A stretch of 25,121 nt of DNA from JBOGED01 sp050743625 (GCA_050743625.1 JBOGED010000145.1:1-25121); one strand, 5' to 3'; counted from the first letter of the stretch, positions 1 to 8,088 are shown. Made by a program: numbers and translations. Notes: generated from the sequence alone by a model not told the origin.

Positions 1-2
1 GG

Positions 3-131
3 GAGGAAGAGACCCAGCGCCGTCAGGGGACCAGGCCCGACAAGGAGTTCAACCAGCGGCTGCGGAAGTTCATGCACCAGTCAGACATGATCCAGGGCGA
101 GGTGCGGCGTCGGCGTCGGGCACGCCAGTAG
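3..131 (+). CDS. C-terminal end of an unknown basic protein (partial)
   Basis: The frame is open from the window edge and stops at TAG 129-131. The visible 42 residues begin Glu-rich (EEETQRR), continue with a charged amphipathic stretch (KEFNQRLRKFMHQSD) and end in an arginine cluster (RRRRRARQ). The basic end suggests nucleic-acid or ribosome contact, and the stretch has a faint likeness to basic S21-like ribosomal proteins, but that is not enough for a call. I do not recognise the family. The start lies outside the window. The next gene begins 163 bp downstream, across a palindromic repeat, so the two are probably separate transcripts. Confidence 0.5.
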   Translation, partial: EEETQRRQGTRPDKEFNQRLRKFMHQSDMIQGEVRRRRRARQ

Positions 132-183
132 GAGCCAACAGCACGCCGCCGCGTAGCCCCCGAGGCGGGATAGATTTCTGCCT

Positions 184-224
184 GGACGCGTCGACAGCGT
201 CCAGGCCCATCTCCGCAGCTCCTG
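184..224. repeat. 41-bp dispersed palindromic repeat, copy A
   Basis: The segment matches 20216-20256 at 37 of 41 positions: the first 24 bases and the last 13 are identical, and all four differences fall in the middle. It contains the dyad GGACGC-N7-GCGTCC. In this copy the flanks extend the stem to 9 bp (CCTGGACGC 181-189 with GCGTCCAGG 197-205). It is intergenic here, between the partial gene and the sugar-nucleotide gene, where it could also serve as a terminator hairpin, although no T-run follows. Confidence 0.8.
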
Positions 225-294
225 AGGTTTCGGGGTGCCTGGAGGAGGGCCAGGCTGGATGCATACGCCAATCCAGTCAGGAGGCCGGAACAAC

Positions 295-1419
295 ATGGCC
301 GATGTCCAGGCGGTGATCCTGGCAGGCGGTAAGGGAACTCGGCTTCGCCCGGTGACGGTCGATCTCCCCAAGCCGCTGGTTCCCATCGCCAACCGCCCGC
401 TCGTCGTGCATCAGCTGATCCATCTGGCGTCGAGCGGGGTCACCGATGTGACCCTCGCGCTTGGGTACAACGCCGAGCGTTTTCGCGGGGTCGAGGCCGA
501 AGCCGAGCGCCGGGGTATCAACCTGCGCATCGTCACCGAACCGGTCCCGCTGGGAACGGGTGGCGCGCTGCGGTACGCCTTCGACCAGGGTGCGTTCGAC
601 GACCGCCCTCTCCTCTGGATCAACGGTGACGTCGTCGCCACCCCAAGCGTGCGGAGTCTCACGAGCTTTCACGCCAATCGCGAAGCGCTCGTCACATTCT
701 GGCTCTCGTCTGTCCGTGATGTGAGCGAGTTCGGCGTCTTGGAGGTCGCCGAGGACGGCCGCGTGGAGCGGTTCGTCGAGAAGCCCGCCCCCGAAGAGAC
801 AGACTCCCGGCTGATCAATGCGGGGATCCTCGTCCTCGACCCGCGCCTGCTCGAGCGGATCCCCGCGGACAGGTTTTTCTCATTTGAGAAGAACCTCCTA
901 CCTGCCTTGGTGGAGGGGCGCGAGCCAATCTACGGCCGTTTCGACGGCGGGTACTGGCTCGACACCGGAAGGCCCAAGGACTTTCTCATGGCGAACCGCC
1001 ACGTGCTGGAGGGGCGGGTGCAGTGGTGGCCGGCGGGCAACCATACCGGCGGGGACCTATGGGAGGGCGAGGACTGCAAATGTGAGGGCGCGCGCGTGAT
1101 CCAACCCGCGGTGCTGGGTGACGAGTGCGTGGTCGAACAAGGTGCCCAGCTGTTCGGCCGTACTGTCCTGGGTAACCGCGTCACGGTGCGCGACGGCGCG
1201 CAGCTGGAGGACTGTGTCGTGTTCGACGACGTCGAGATCTGCGAGGACGCCGTGATCGTCGACGCGATCGTGTGCGCGGGCGCACGCATCGAGGCTGGCG
1301 CGGTCGTGGCCGGCTCGATCGTGGGCGCCCGCGCCGTCGTCGGCGAGGGCAACCAACTCCGCGGGGCCCGCCTGTGGAGTGACGTGCAACTCCCAAAGGG
1401 CGCGTTGATCGTCGGGTAG
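295..1419 (+). CDS. Sugar-phosphate nucleotidylyltransferase (mannose-1-P guanylyltransferase-like)
   Basis: A 374-aa two-domain enzyme that would activate a sugar phosphate with an NTP to form an NDP-sugar, for cell-wall or exopolysaccharide glycans, in the cytoplasm. The N-terminal Rossmann-like domain carries the nucleotidyltransferase signature LAGGKGTRLRP (residues 9-19) followed by PKPLVP (25-30); the metal-binding Asp of the NGD motif is D112. The C-terminal part (about residues 270-370) has hexapeptide-like repeats expected to form a left-handed beta helix, as in GDP-mannose pyrophosphorylase-like and GlmU-like proteins. The ATG at 295 has AGGAGG at 279-284, ten bases upstream; an upstream in-frame GTG at 235 lacks such a site. 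Substrate (mannose-1-P/GTP versus glucose-1-P) cannot be fixed from the sequence. It stands alone, followed by the sufR promoter. Confidence 0.88.
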   Translation: MADVQAVILAGGKGTRLRPVTVDLPKPLVPIANRPLVVHQLIHLASSGVTDVTLALGYNAERFRGVEAEAERRGINLRIVTEPVPLGTGGALRYAFDQGAFDDRPLLWINGDVVATPSVRSLTSFHANREALVTFWLSSVRDVSEFGVLEVAEDGRVERFVEKPAPEETDSRLINAGILVLDPRLLERIPADRFFSFEKNLLPALVEGREPIYGRFDGGYWLDTGRPKDFLMANRHVLEGRVQWWPAGNHTGGDLWEGEDCKCEGARVIQPAVLGDECVVEQGAQLFGRTVLGNRVTVRDGAQLEDCVVFDDVEICEDAVIVDAIVCAGARIEAGAVVAGSIVGARAVVGEGNQLRGARLWSDVQLPKGALIVG

Positions 1420-1428
1420 CGTCGCGGC

Positions 1429-1466
1429 GTTGATGTTTTCTCAACCAAACGGTATCGTTAATCTTT
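1429..1466 (+). promoter_or_regulatory. sufR/SUF operon promoter with embedded inverted repeat
   Basis: A -35-like TTGATG (1430-1435) and a -10-like TATCGT (1453-1458) are separated by 17 bases. The predicted transcription start falls at about 1465-1467, on the GTG start of sufR, so the mRNA would be leaderless, which is common in actinobacteria. An inverted repeat GTTGA-N7-TCAAC (1429-1433/1441-1445) covers the -35 region and spacer and is a good candidate operator for autorepression by SufR. A second small dyad, TGAGA-N5-TCTCA, lies at 1468-1482 over the start codon. Confidence 0.6.
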
Positions 1467-2198
1467 GTGAGATCCCGTCTCAACCTCAGCATGGGCCCGC
1501 CGTCCCAAGCCACCTCCCAAGAGGTCTCTCAAGAGGTCTCGAAGGACGCCGCGGAGGCGCTCGTTGGCCTGCTCGGCGACTCAAGAGCGCAGATCGTGGA
1601 CCTGCTCCGTACCCGGCGATGGTCGGTCGCGGAGCTGGCCTCCGCGCTGGGCGTCTCCGAGGTCGCGGTGCGACGGCACCTGCAAGGGCTGGAGCGCGAT
1701 GGCCTCATCCACGGTGAGACCCTGCGCACCGGGGGCCGCGGTCGGCCCGGTACCGAGTACGGTCTCACCGACAAGGGTCGCAGGCTGTTCCCGGATCGGT
1801 CCGCGCAGCTGGCCAAGGATCTGCTCGAGTTCCTCGAGACGGTTCATGGCCGTGCCGCCCTCAGAACGTTCCTGAGATGGCACGCGGAGCGCCAGGCCGA
1901 GCGGTACGGTGCGGCACTTGAAGAGTGCGGTGACGACCCGGCCGAGCGGGCCGAGCGCCTCGCGCGCCTGTTGACCGAAGATGGCTTCCTGTCGGACGTC
2001 GAGGCCGTCACCACACCGGAGGGCGCCACCGTCCTCCAGCTGAAGCAGGGACATTGCACGGTACGCGAGGTCGCGCAGTCCCACCCCGAGATCTGCGCAT
2101 ATGAGGCGGCGCTGTTCAAGCGTCTCCTCGGCACGAAGGTTTCTCGACGGCAGACAATCGCCGGCGGCGCCGGCGAGTGTATTTGCCACATTTCGTAG
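1467..2198 (+). CDS. sufR: SufR-type iron-sulfur transcriptional repressor
   Basis: A 243-aa ArsR/DeoR-like winged-helix regulator. In characterised relatives it binds a 4Fe-4S cluster and represses the SUF operon when cluster supply is sufficient. The winged HTH spans about residues 52-80 (WSVAELASALGVSEVAVRRH), followed by a wing rich in Gly/Arg. The C-terminal sensor half has cysteines C197, C210, C238 and C240; the spacing C-x12-C-x27-C is that of actinobacterial SufR cluster ligands. The start is probably the leaderless GTG at 1467; ATG 1491 is the alternative and would remove eight residues. The gene ends 17 bp before sufB and is the first gene of the operon. The N-terminus (residues 10-26) is a Ser/Gln-rich tail with a repeated SQEVS motif. 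Confidence 0.9.
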   Translation: MRSRLNLSMGPPSQATSQEVSQEVSKDAAEALVGLLGDSRAQIVDLLRTRRWSVAELASALGVSEVAVRRHLQGLERDGLIHGETLRTGGRGRPGTEYGLTDKGRRLFPDRSAQLAKDLLEFLETVHGRAALRTFLRWHAERQAERYGAALEECGDDPAERAERLARLLTEDGFLSDVEAVTTPEGATVLQLKQGHCTVREVAQSHPEICAYEAALFKRLLGTKVSRRQTIAGGAGECICHIS

Positions 2199-2215
2199 GA
2201 GCACAGGAGTAACCC

Positions 2216-3622
2216 ATGGCGACGAAAGCCGAAGACCTGCAACTTGGCAATTACAAGTTCGGTTGGTCCGATGAGAGCAAGCCCGTTTTCGAGCCGAAGC
2301 GTGGGCTGTCGCGCCAGGTCGTGGAGGAGATCTCCGCGCTGAAGGACGAGCCAAAGTGGATGCGGGATCTGCGCTTGAAGTCATACGAGCACTTTCTCCG
2401 TCGCCCGATGCCGCCTTGGGGTGGTGATCTGTCCGGGATCGACTTCGACAACATCTTCTACTTCGTCCGCTCGACGGAGAAACAAGCCAACTCCTGGGAC
2501 GAGCTGCCCGCCGAGATCAAGAACACCTACGACCGGTTGGGTATCCCCGAGGCGGAGAAGCAACGGCTCATCGCGGGAGTGGCCGCTCAGTATGAGTCGG
2601 AGGTCGTGTACCACAAGATCCATGAGGACCTCGAGAAGCAAGGCGTGGTGTTCCTCGACACGGACACGGCGCTCCGTGAGCACGAGGACCTGTTCCGTGA
2701 GCACTTCACAAAGGTCATTCCCGCGAACGACAACAAGTTCGCGGCGTTGAACACGGCGGTGTGGTCAGGTGGATCCTTCATCTGGATTCCGGAGGGCGTC
2801 AAGGTCGACATCCCGCTCCAGGCGTATTTCCGCATCAACCAGCAGAACATGGGGCAGTTCGAGCGGACCTTGATCATCGCCGAGCCGGGCAGCTACGTGC
2901 ACTATGTCGAGGGTTGCACCGCTCCGATTTACTCATCCGACTCGTTGCACTCGGCGGTCGTGGAGATCATCTGCAAGCCGGGATCTCGGGTGCGCTATAC
3001 GACCATTCAGAACTGGTCGAACAATGTCTACAATTTGGTCACAAAACGCGCTGCGGCATACGAAGATGCCACAATGGAATGGATCGACGGCAACATCGGG
3101 AGCAAGCTCACGATGAAGTACCCGGCGGTATGGCTGATGGGTCGTGGGGCTCGTGGAGAGGTCCTGTCCGTGGCGTTCGCCGGGGACGGCCAGCACCAGG
3201 ACGCCGGCGCTAAGATGGTCCATCACGCACCCGACACATCGAGCCAGATCATCTCCAAGTCGGTGTCTCAGGGGCACGGGCGCACCAGCTACCGCGGCCT
3301 CGTCGAGATCAACGAAGGCGCGAACCGCGTGAAGTCGAATGTGGTCTGCGACGCGCTGCTGCTCGACGAGACGGCACGCAGCGACACCTACCCGTACATG
3401 AACATCGCGGAGGAAGACGCCCAGATCAGCCACGAGGCGAGTGTCTCGCGGATCGGTGAGGAGCAGCTCTTCTACCTGATGTCCCGTGGGGTCGAGGAGT
3501 TCGAGGCCCAGGCGATGATCGTCCGCGGCTTCATCGAGCCGATCTCCAAGGAGCTGCCGATGGAGTACTCCGTCGAGCTCAACCGCCTGATCAGCTTGAA
3601 CATGGAAGGCTCGGTCGGTTAA
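2216..3622 (+). CDS. sufB: Fe-S cluster assembly scaffold SufB
   Basis: A 468-aa SufB, the scaffold subunit of the SufBC2D complex on which new Fe-S clusters are built from sulfur delivered by SufS/SufU. Length and motifs are full: the N-terminal helical part, the long beta-helix core (from about residue 180, WSGGSFIWIPEGVKV) and the C-terminal SufB/D helical domain. The conserved sulfur-accepting cysteine is C378 in the context NVVCDALLLDE. The C-terminus LNRLISLNMEGSVG is the usual family end, so the protein is not truncated by the structured element that begins at its stop codon. The ATG has AGGAG at 2205-2209 with six bases of spacing. Co-transcription with sufR is expected from the 17-bp gap. 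Confidence 0.98.
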   Translation: MATKAEDLQLGNYKFGWSDESKPVFEPKRGLSRQVVEEISALKDEPKWMRDLRLKSYEHFLRRPMPPWGGDLSGIDFDNIFYFVRSTEKQANSWDELPAEIKNTYDRLGIPEAEKQRLIAGVAAQYESEVVYHKIHEDLEKQGVVFLDTDTALREHEDLFREHFTKVIPANDNKFAALNTAVWSGGSFIWIPEGVKVDIPLQAYFRINQQNMGQFERTLIIAEPGSYVHYVEGCTAPIYSSDSLHSAVVEIICKPGSRVRYTTIQNWSNNVYNLVTKRAAAYEDATMEWIDGNIGSKLTMKYPAVWLMGRGARGEVLSVAFAGDGQHQDAGAKMVHHAPDTSSQIISKSVSQGHGRTSYRGLVEINEGANRVKSNVVCDALLLDETARSDTYPYMNIAEEDAQISHEASVSRIGEEQLFYLMSRGVEEFEAQAMIVRGFIEPISKELPMEYSVELNRLISLNMEGSVG

Positions 3623-3869
3623 GTGGTCCCATCCGTAAATTCGTTGGCATTCGGACGGCACTGCATCCCCGCTCGCGGCGTTGCTGTTCGGTGGAGATTC
3701 CGACCGCGTCCGGTCGGAATCCCACCGAATCGCTTACATAGCCTCCGGCTATGCGCACTCGGACGCGCCTTGCGAGCAGGGCGCAGTGCCTATGGGGTGT
3801 TTCCCCGACCGCATGCGGTCGGGGAACACACCCCACTCGCTGCGCAACGAATTTCCGTCAGGGACCACT
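3622..3869. repeat. 248-nt multi-hairpin element with inverted termini inside the SUF operon
   Basis: The element begins on the last base of the sufB stop codon. The termini pair: AGTGGTCCC (3622-3630) with GGGACCACT (3861-3869), then after six non-pairing bases AAATTCGTTG (3637-3646) with CAACGAATTT (3845-3854). Inside lie four hairpins: 3687-3729 (stem about 19 bp, one bulge, core TTCCGACCG/CGGTCGGAA), 3737-3753 (CATAGCC/GGCTATG), 3755-3788 (GCACT/AGTGC with an inner GCGCC/GGCGC) and 3794-3834 (about 19 bp, one bulged C, core CCCCGACCGC/GCGGTCGGGG). The first and last hairpins share the GACCGC core. It encodes no credible protein. It could be a MITE-like mobile element or a cloverleaf-shaped cis-acting RNA; I see no target-site duplication. 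Confidence 0.75.
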
Positions 3870-3881
3870 GACCGGGCCATG

Positions 3882-3910
3882 GGCGGGGGCCTATCGATAG
3901 GTCCCCCGCC
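3882..3910 (+). terminator. Strong hairpin just upstream of sufD (attenuator or processing site)
   Basis: GGCGGGGG (3882-3889) pairs with CCCCCGCC (3903-3910); between them is the perfect palindrome CCTATCGATAGG plus one bulged T. There is no T-run on the plus strand. Only 28 bases separate it from the sufD start, so it could attenuate transcription, protect the 5' end of a processed sufD mRNA, or influence sufD translation. Confidence 0.5.
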
Positions 3911-3938
3911 TTGACGTTCGTATGTAGGAGCTCGACAG

Positions 3939-5267
3939 TTGACGACGATCAAGGACCTCACCGAGCAGGACGTCCTCGCGCTCGCCGAGGGCGAGCCTGA
4001 CTGGCTGCGCGACCGGCGCCAAGAGGCGTTCAAGGCGTTCCTCGACATGCCCTGGCCGGACAGTCGTGTCGAGGAATGGCGGTACACGGACCCTCGCCGG
4101 TTCGACCTCACCCGGCCGCTCCTTCGTGGCTCCGGGGACGATCCGCGGGTGGGAGACGCCGAGCCTCGATCCGGTGGCATCGCGGGAGCGCTGGACGGGC
4201 GTTGGAGCGGGTACGGGCAGGTCGTGGACGGTCGACTCGCGCGGGCGACCGTCCGCGCGCAGCGGGGTGTCGTCGTGACCAGCTTGGCCACCGCCGCCCA
4301 CGCGTATCCGGAGCTCCTGCGCAGGCATCTCGGAAGCGTCGTCGGTGCGGACGAGAAGTACGCCGCGCTCAACCTCGCGGCGTTCACTGGCGGCGCGTTC
4401 GTCTACGTTCCCGACGAGGCCGAGTGCGAGCAGCCGATCGTCGTGACCATCGAGGCCCTTGCGGACGGCGCGAGCATCCCACGGGTCTTGGTCGTCCTCG
4501 GGAGGAGCGCGAAGGCCTCGATCTATGTCGATCACGCGGGGGACGCTCGGCAGACGGTCGTCGAGGTCGTCGAGGTCGTCGTCGGTGAGGGCGCGGTGGC
4601 GCGCGTTGTGACCGCGCAGGACTGGGGCTCCGGCGTCGACCACATCGCCGCCCACACCGGTCTGGTCTACCGAGACGGCCACTATCACCACATCGAGGTC
4701 AGCCTGGGCGGCAGGACCGTGTACATCCGTCCCGACGTGCGCCTCGATCACCCCGGGAGCAACGGCGAGCTGCTCGGCGTCTACTTCTGCGACGAGGGCC
4801 AGCAGGTCGAGCACCGGTCGCTGATCCATCACAACGCCTCGCATACGACGAGCGACCTCGTGTACAAGGGTGCCTTGCAAGGCGATAGCCGTGCGACCTT
4901 CTTCGGCAACATCAAGATCGAGCAGCATGCGAGGGGTACCGCCTCCGACCAGACGAACCGTAACCTGATCCTCACGGACAAGGCGCGTGCCGACTCGATC
5001 CCGTTCCTCGAGATCGAGAACTCCGACGTCGTGCGGTGTGGGCACCACAGCTCGGTCGGTCAGGTCGACGAGATCCAGATGTTCTACCTCGAATCTCGTG
5101 GCATCAGCCGCGAGGAGGCCGCCCGGTTGCTGGTGTTCGGCTTCTTCGCCGAGATCACCGACCGGATCGACCTGCCAGGCGTCACCGAGGCGATCCTCGC
5201 CGAGGTCGAACGTGGGATCCTCTCCGGCCCGACCGCGATGATGGACCAACGGAGAGTGTCGAAATGA
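3939..5267 (+). CDS. sufD: Fe-S cluster assembly protein SufD
   Basis: A 442-aa SufD, the SufB paralogue that completes the SufBC2D scaffold. The N-terminal region (LTEQDVLALAEGEPDWLRDRRQEAF) and the C-terminal beta-helix and helical domain (from about residue 290: VEHRSLIHHNASHTTSDLVYKG, then VRCGHHSSVGQVDEIQMFYLESRG) are typical. The latter carries the conserved C-x-H patch that faces SufB at the cluster site. The start is TTG 3939, supported by AGGAG at 3926-3930 with eight bases of spacing and by the family N-terminus; no ATG fits. The 316-bp gap from sufB is unusual for this operon. The stop overlaps the next start as ATGA (5264-5267). Confidence 0.97.
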   Translation: MTTIKDLTEQDVLALAEGEPDWLRDRRQEAFKAFLDMPWPDSRVEEWRYTDPRRFDLTRPLLRGSGDDPRVGDAEPRSGGIAGALDGRWSGYGQVVDGRLARATVRAQRGVVVTSLATAAHAYPELLRRHLGSVVGADEKYAALNLAAFTGGAFVYVPDEAECEQPIVVTIEALADGASIPRVLVVLGRSAKASIYVDHAGDARQTVVEVVEVVVGEGAVARVVTAQDWGSGVDHIAAHTGLVYRDGHYHHIEVSLGGRTVYIRPDVRLDHPGSNGELLGVYFCDEGQQVEHRSLIHHNASHTTSDLVYKGALQGDSRATFFGNIKIEQHARGTASDQTNRNLILTDKARADSIPFLEIENSDVVRCGHHSSVGQVDEIQMFYLESRGISREEAARLLVFGFFAEITDRIDLPGVTEAILAEVERGILSGPTAMMDQRRVSK

Positions 5268-5608
5268 GCTGGCGACGGGTTGCGACGCTTGGGGACCTTG
5301 ACGAGGGCGCTGCGATCGAGGTTGAGGTCGACGGAAGGGCGATCTGCCTGGTCCGCCGGCCGGACGGCGAAATCCGTGCGGTCCACAACGTCTGCAGTCA
5401 CGAGCAGTGGTCGCTGCACGACGGCTGGGTTGGCGACAACGACATCGAGTGCACGTTGCATGGCTCGTCGTTCGACCTCGACACCGGCCGGCCGATCGCG
5501 CTGCCCGCCGTCAAGCCGATCCCGGTCTACGCCTGCAAGGTCAGCGACGACGAGATCCTTGTCGATGTCGACCAGCAGTTGAACGACGCACCTGTTCCCA
5601 GGCACTAA
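5264..5608 (+). CDS. Rieske-type [2Fe-2S] ferredoxin of the SUF operon
   Basis: A 114-aa non-haem dioxygenase-type Rieske ferredoxin. The cluster ligands are C44-x-H46 and C63-x2-H66, the standard Rieske spacing with 16 residues between the pairs. It lacks a membrane anchor, so it is a soluble electron carrier. Such a gene sits between sufD and sufC in many actinobacteria; the likely role is electron supply during cluster assembly or repair, but this is inferred from position. It overlaps sufD by four bases (ATGA), which indicates translational coupling, and ends 20 bp before sufC. Confidence 0.93.
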   Translation: MSWRRVATLGDLDEGAAIEVEVDGRAICLVRRPDGEIRAVHNVCSHEQWSLHDGWVGDNDIECTLHGSSFDLDTGRPIALPAVKPIPVYACKVSDDEILVDVDQQLNDAPVPRH

Positions 5609-5628
5609 CAAGAAAGAAGCCGCCGAAT

Positions 5629-6363
5629 ATGGCTGAACTAGAGATCAAAGGCCTCCAGGTCGAGGTCGGGGGTAAGCGGATCCTCGATCGCCTCGATCTG
5701 GCGGTCTCGAAGGGTGAGACCCACGCCCTGATGGGACCGAACGGCTCAGGTAAGTCAACGCTGGCCTACGCGATCATGGGGCACCCCGCGTACGAGATCA
5801 CCGGCGGGGAGATCCTGCTGAAGGGGACGGACATCACCGATCTGTCGCCTGACGTCCGCGCCAAGCAGGGGCTCTTCCTCGCGATGCAGTACCCAACGGA
5901 GATCCCGGGGGTCAGCCTCACGAACTTCCTGCGCACCGCGGTGAACGCCACTCGCGGCGAGGACCTGCCGGTCCGCCAGTTCATGACGCAGGTCCGCGAG
6001 CTGATGCGTCAATTCCAGATGGACGACAAGTTCTTACAGCGCAACGTCAACGAGGGCTTCTCGGGTGGGGAGAAGAAGCGCTTCGAGATCTTGCAGATGG
6101 CGATGCTGTCGCCAGAGATCGCCGTCCTGGACGAGACGGACAGCGGTCTCGACGTGGATGCGTTGAGGATCGTGGCCGACGGGGTGAACCGGTTGAGCGG
6201 CCCCGACTTGGGGACGTTGATCATCACGCACTACACCAGGATCCTGCGCTATATCCGTCCCGACCGCGTACACGTGATGTTCGACGGCAGGATCGTGCAG
6301 TCCGGCGGTCCAGAGCTCGCGGAGGAGTTGGAGGAGAAAGGCTATGAGCACCTCCGTGCTTGA
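5629..6363 (+). CDS. sufC: Fe-S assembly ATPase SufC
   Basis: A 244-aa ABC-type ATPase that drives conformational change in the SufBC2D scaffold; it is cytosolic and not a transporter. Walker A is GPNGSGKS at residues 36-43, the signature FSGGEKKR at 144-151, and Walker B ends in D168-E169. The following TDSGLD is the SufC form of the D-loop. The switch His lies in IITHYTR. ATG 5629 is chosen because the family N-terminus (AELEIKGLQVEV) starts there; the upstream AAGAAAGAAG is a weak ribosome-binding site, so translation may depend on coupling to the gene before it. The 3' end overlaps sufS by 20 bp. Confidence 0.98.
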   Translation: MAELEIKGLQVEVGGKRILDRLDLAVSKGETHALMGPNGSGKSTLAYAIMGHPAYEITGGEILLKGTDITDLSPDVRAKQGLFLAMQYPTEIPGVSLTNFLRTAVNATRGEDLPVRQFMTQVRELMRQFQMDDKFLQRNVNEGFSGGEKKRFEILQMAMLSPEIAVLDETDSGLDVDALRIVADGVNRLSGPDLGTLIITHYTRILRYIRPDRVHVMFDGRIVQSGGPELAEELEEKGYEHLRA

Positions 6364-7603
6364 TCCCCATGTGGTCCGCAAGGACTTCCCCATCCTTGAG
6401 CGGCAGGTACATGGGCGGCGCTTGGTGTACCTCGACTCCGCCGCGACCTCGCAGAAGCCTCAATGCGTCATCGAGGCAATGACCCGCTTCTACGAGCAGC
6501 ACAACGCGAACGTCCACCGGGGGGTCCACGCGCTGGCCGAGGAGGCGACCGAGGCGTACGAGTGCGCCCGCCGCAAGGTGGCGCGTTTCATCGGCGCCGA
6601 CCCCCGCGGAGTCGTGTTCACGAAGAACGCCACCGAGGCGTTCAACCTCCTCGCCTACTCCTATGCACGGACCAAGCTCGGCGAGGGCGACATCTTGCTA
6701 TGCACGCAGATGGAGCACCACGCCAACATCGTGCCGTGGCAGCTGGTCCAGGCCGAGGCCGGGTTCGACCTCCAGTTCGTCCCGTGCTCCCCGGACGGGG
6801 TCCTCGATCTCGACTGGTTCGATCGGGTGGTGTCCGGTGGCAGGGTGAAGCTGCTGGCGATCACCGCCATGTCGAACGTCGTCGGCACCATCAACCCGGT
6901 CCGCGAGATGGCGGAGCGGCTGCGCGCGAGCAACCCTGGGGCCGTGGTCGTCGTGGACGGCGCTCAGAGCGTGCCGCATATGAGGACCGACCTCTCCGAT
7001 CTTGGCGCGGATTTCCTGTGTTTCTCGGGGCACAAGATGTGTGGCCCGACGGGAGTGGGTGTGCTCGCCGGCCGGCCGGAGCTGCTCGACGAGATGCCAC
7101 CGTTCCTCGGTGGGGGAGAGATGATCGCGAACGTCACGTTGGAGGGCGCGACGTTCAACGAGGTGCCCTACAAGTTCGAGGCGGGGACGCCCGTCATCGC
7201 CGAGGCACTCGGCCTCGGTGCGGCGATCGACTACCTAGAGCGTCTGGGGATGGACGCCATCCGAGCGCACGAGGTGGAGCTACTCTCCGACGTGATCCCC
7301 GCCCTCGAGGCCGTGAAGGGCGTCAGGGTGCACGGTCCCCATGACCCGGCCAACCGCGGCGCGGCGGTCAGTTTCTCGCTCGATGGCCTGCACCCGCATG
7401 ACATCGGGACGATCATGGACCGTGAAGGCGTCGCCGTCCGTGCCGGCCACCACTGCGCGAAGCCGCTGATGCGTGTGCTCGGAACCGTCGCCACCACCCG
7501 AGCCTCGTTCTACCTGTACAACACGGTCGAGGAGATCACCGCCCTGGTCGACGCCGTCGAAGTGACGAAACGCTTCTTCGAGCCAAGACCGCGGGGGCGG
7601 TGA
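6344..7603 (+). CDS. sufS: Group II cysteine desulfurase SufS
   Basis: A 419-aa PLP-dependent enzyme that removes sulfur from L-cysteine as a persulfide and passes it to SufU. The PLP-binding lysine is K231 in FSGHKMCGPTG; the catalytic cysteine is C371 in RAGHHCAKPLM, the short active-site loop of group II enzymes. Other PLP contacts are visible as NATEAFN, QMEHHANIVPW and DGAQSVPH. Full length for the family. ATG 6344 overlaps the sufC end by 20 bp, suggesting coupled translation and balanced expression. Confidence 0.98.
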   Translation: MSTSVLDPHVVRKDFPILERQVHGRRLVYLDSAATSQKPQCVIEAMTRFYEQHNANVHRGVHALAEEATEAYECARRKVARFIGADPRGVVFTKNATEAFNLLAYSYARTKLGEGDILLCTQMEHHANIVPWQLVQAEAGFDLQFVPCSPDGVLDLDWFDRVVSGGRVKLLAITAMSNVVGTINPVREMAERLRASNPGAVVVVDGAQSVPHMRTDLSDLGADFLCFSGHKMCGPTGVGVLAGRPELLDEMPPFLGGGEMIANVTLEGATFNEVPYKFEAGTPVIAEALGLGAAIDYLERLGMDAIRAHEVELLSDVIPALEAVKGVRVHGPHDPANRGAAVSFSLDGLHPHDIGTIMDREGVAVRAGHHCAKPLMRVLGTVATTRASFYLYNTVEEITALVDAVEVTKRFFEPRPRGR

Positions 7604-7614
7604 ATTAGAGAGAT

Positions 7615-8088
7615 ATGAGTTTACACGAGCTCTACCAAGAGATCATCCTGGATCACTATCGCAGCCCGCGGAACAGGACATCGGAGCTGAGGCCATGCGA
7701 CGTGCACGTCCGCCACTCGAACCCGCTGTGTGGTGACGAGCTCGACCTGCGCCTGCGGGTCGGCACCCACAACGGCCAGCGGATGATCGACGCCGTCGCG
7801 TACGAGGGTGAGGGCTGCTCGATCTCCATGGCCGCCGCGTCCGCGATGACCGAGGCGGTGGTGGGCCGTGAGCTGTCCGACGCCGAGGACCTCGCCGAAG
7901 CGTTCCGGCTGATGATGCACGGCGAGGGCATCAAGCGCGAGGACGATCTCCTCGACGGCGTGGCCTTCCAGGGCGTCGCCAAGTTTCCCGTCCGCGTGAA
8001 GTGCGCGCTACTCGGGTGGATGGCATTGAAAGACGCGATCAAGACGTATTCGGAGGGGGGAGCGGGACACCGCGTGACCTATGACTGA
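7615..8088 (+). CDS. sufU: Zinc-dependent sulfurtransferase SufU
   Basis: A 157-aa SufU that accepts the persulfide sulfur from SufS. Zinc ligands are C39 and D41 (NPLCGDE), C68 (GEGCSIS) and C130 (RVKCALLGW). The region between C68 and C130 is longer than in IscU, a mark of SufU of Gram-positive bacteria. The C-terminal tail EGGAGHRVTYD overlaps the start of the next gene by eight bases. The AGAGAG upstream (7608-7612) is a modest ribosome-binding site. It is the partner of the SufS encoded 11 bp upstream. Confidence 0.97.
   Translation: MSLHELYQEIILDHYRSPRNRTSELRPCDVHVRHSNPLCGDELDLRLRVGTHNGQRMIDAVAYEGEGCSISMAAASAMTEAVVGRELSDAEDLAEAFRLMMHGEGIKREDDLLDGVAFQGVAKFPVRVKCALLGWMALKDAIKTYSEGGAGHRVTYD

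Noticed and set aside
3591..3914. Open frames on both strands across the sufB-sufD spacer
   Set aside because: They arise from the palindromic hairpins, have no ribosome-binding site and give low-complexity products; the region is better explained as a structured element.
3891..5249. Long minus-strand open frame antisense to sufD
   Set aside because: The plus strand encodes an unmistakable SufD; the antisense product is compositionally biased (Asp/Val/Arg) as expected for a GC-rich shadow.
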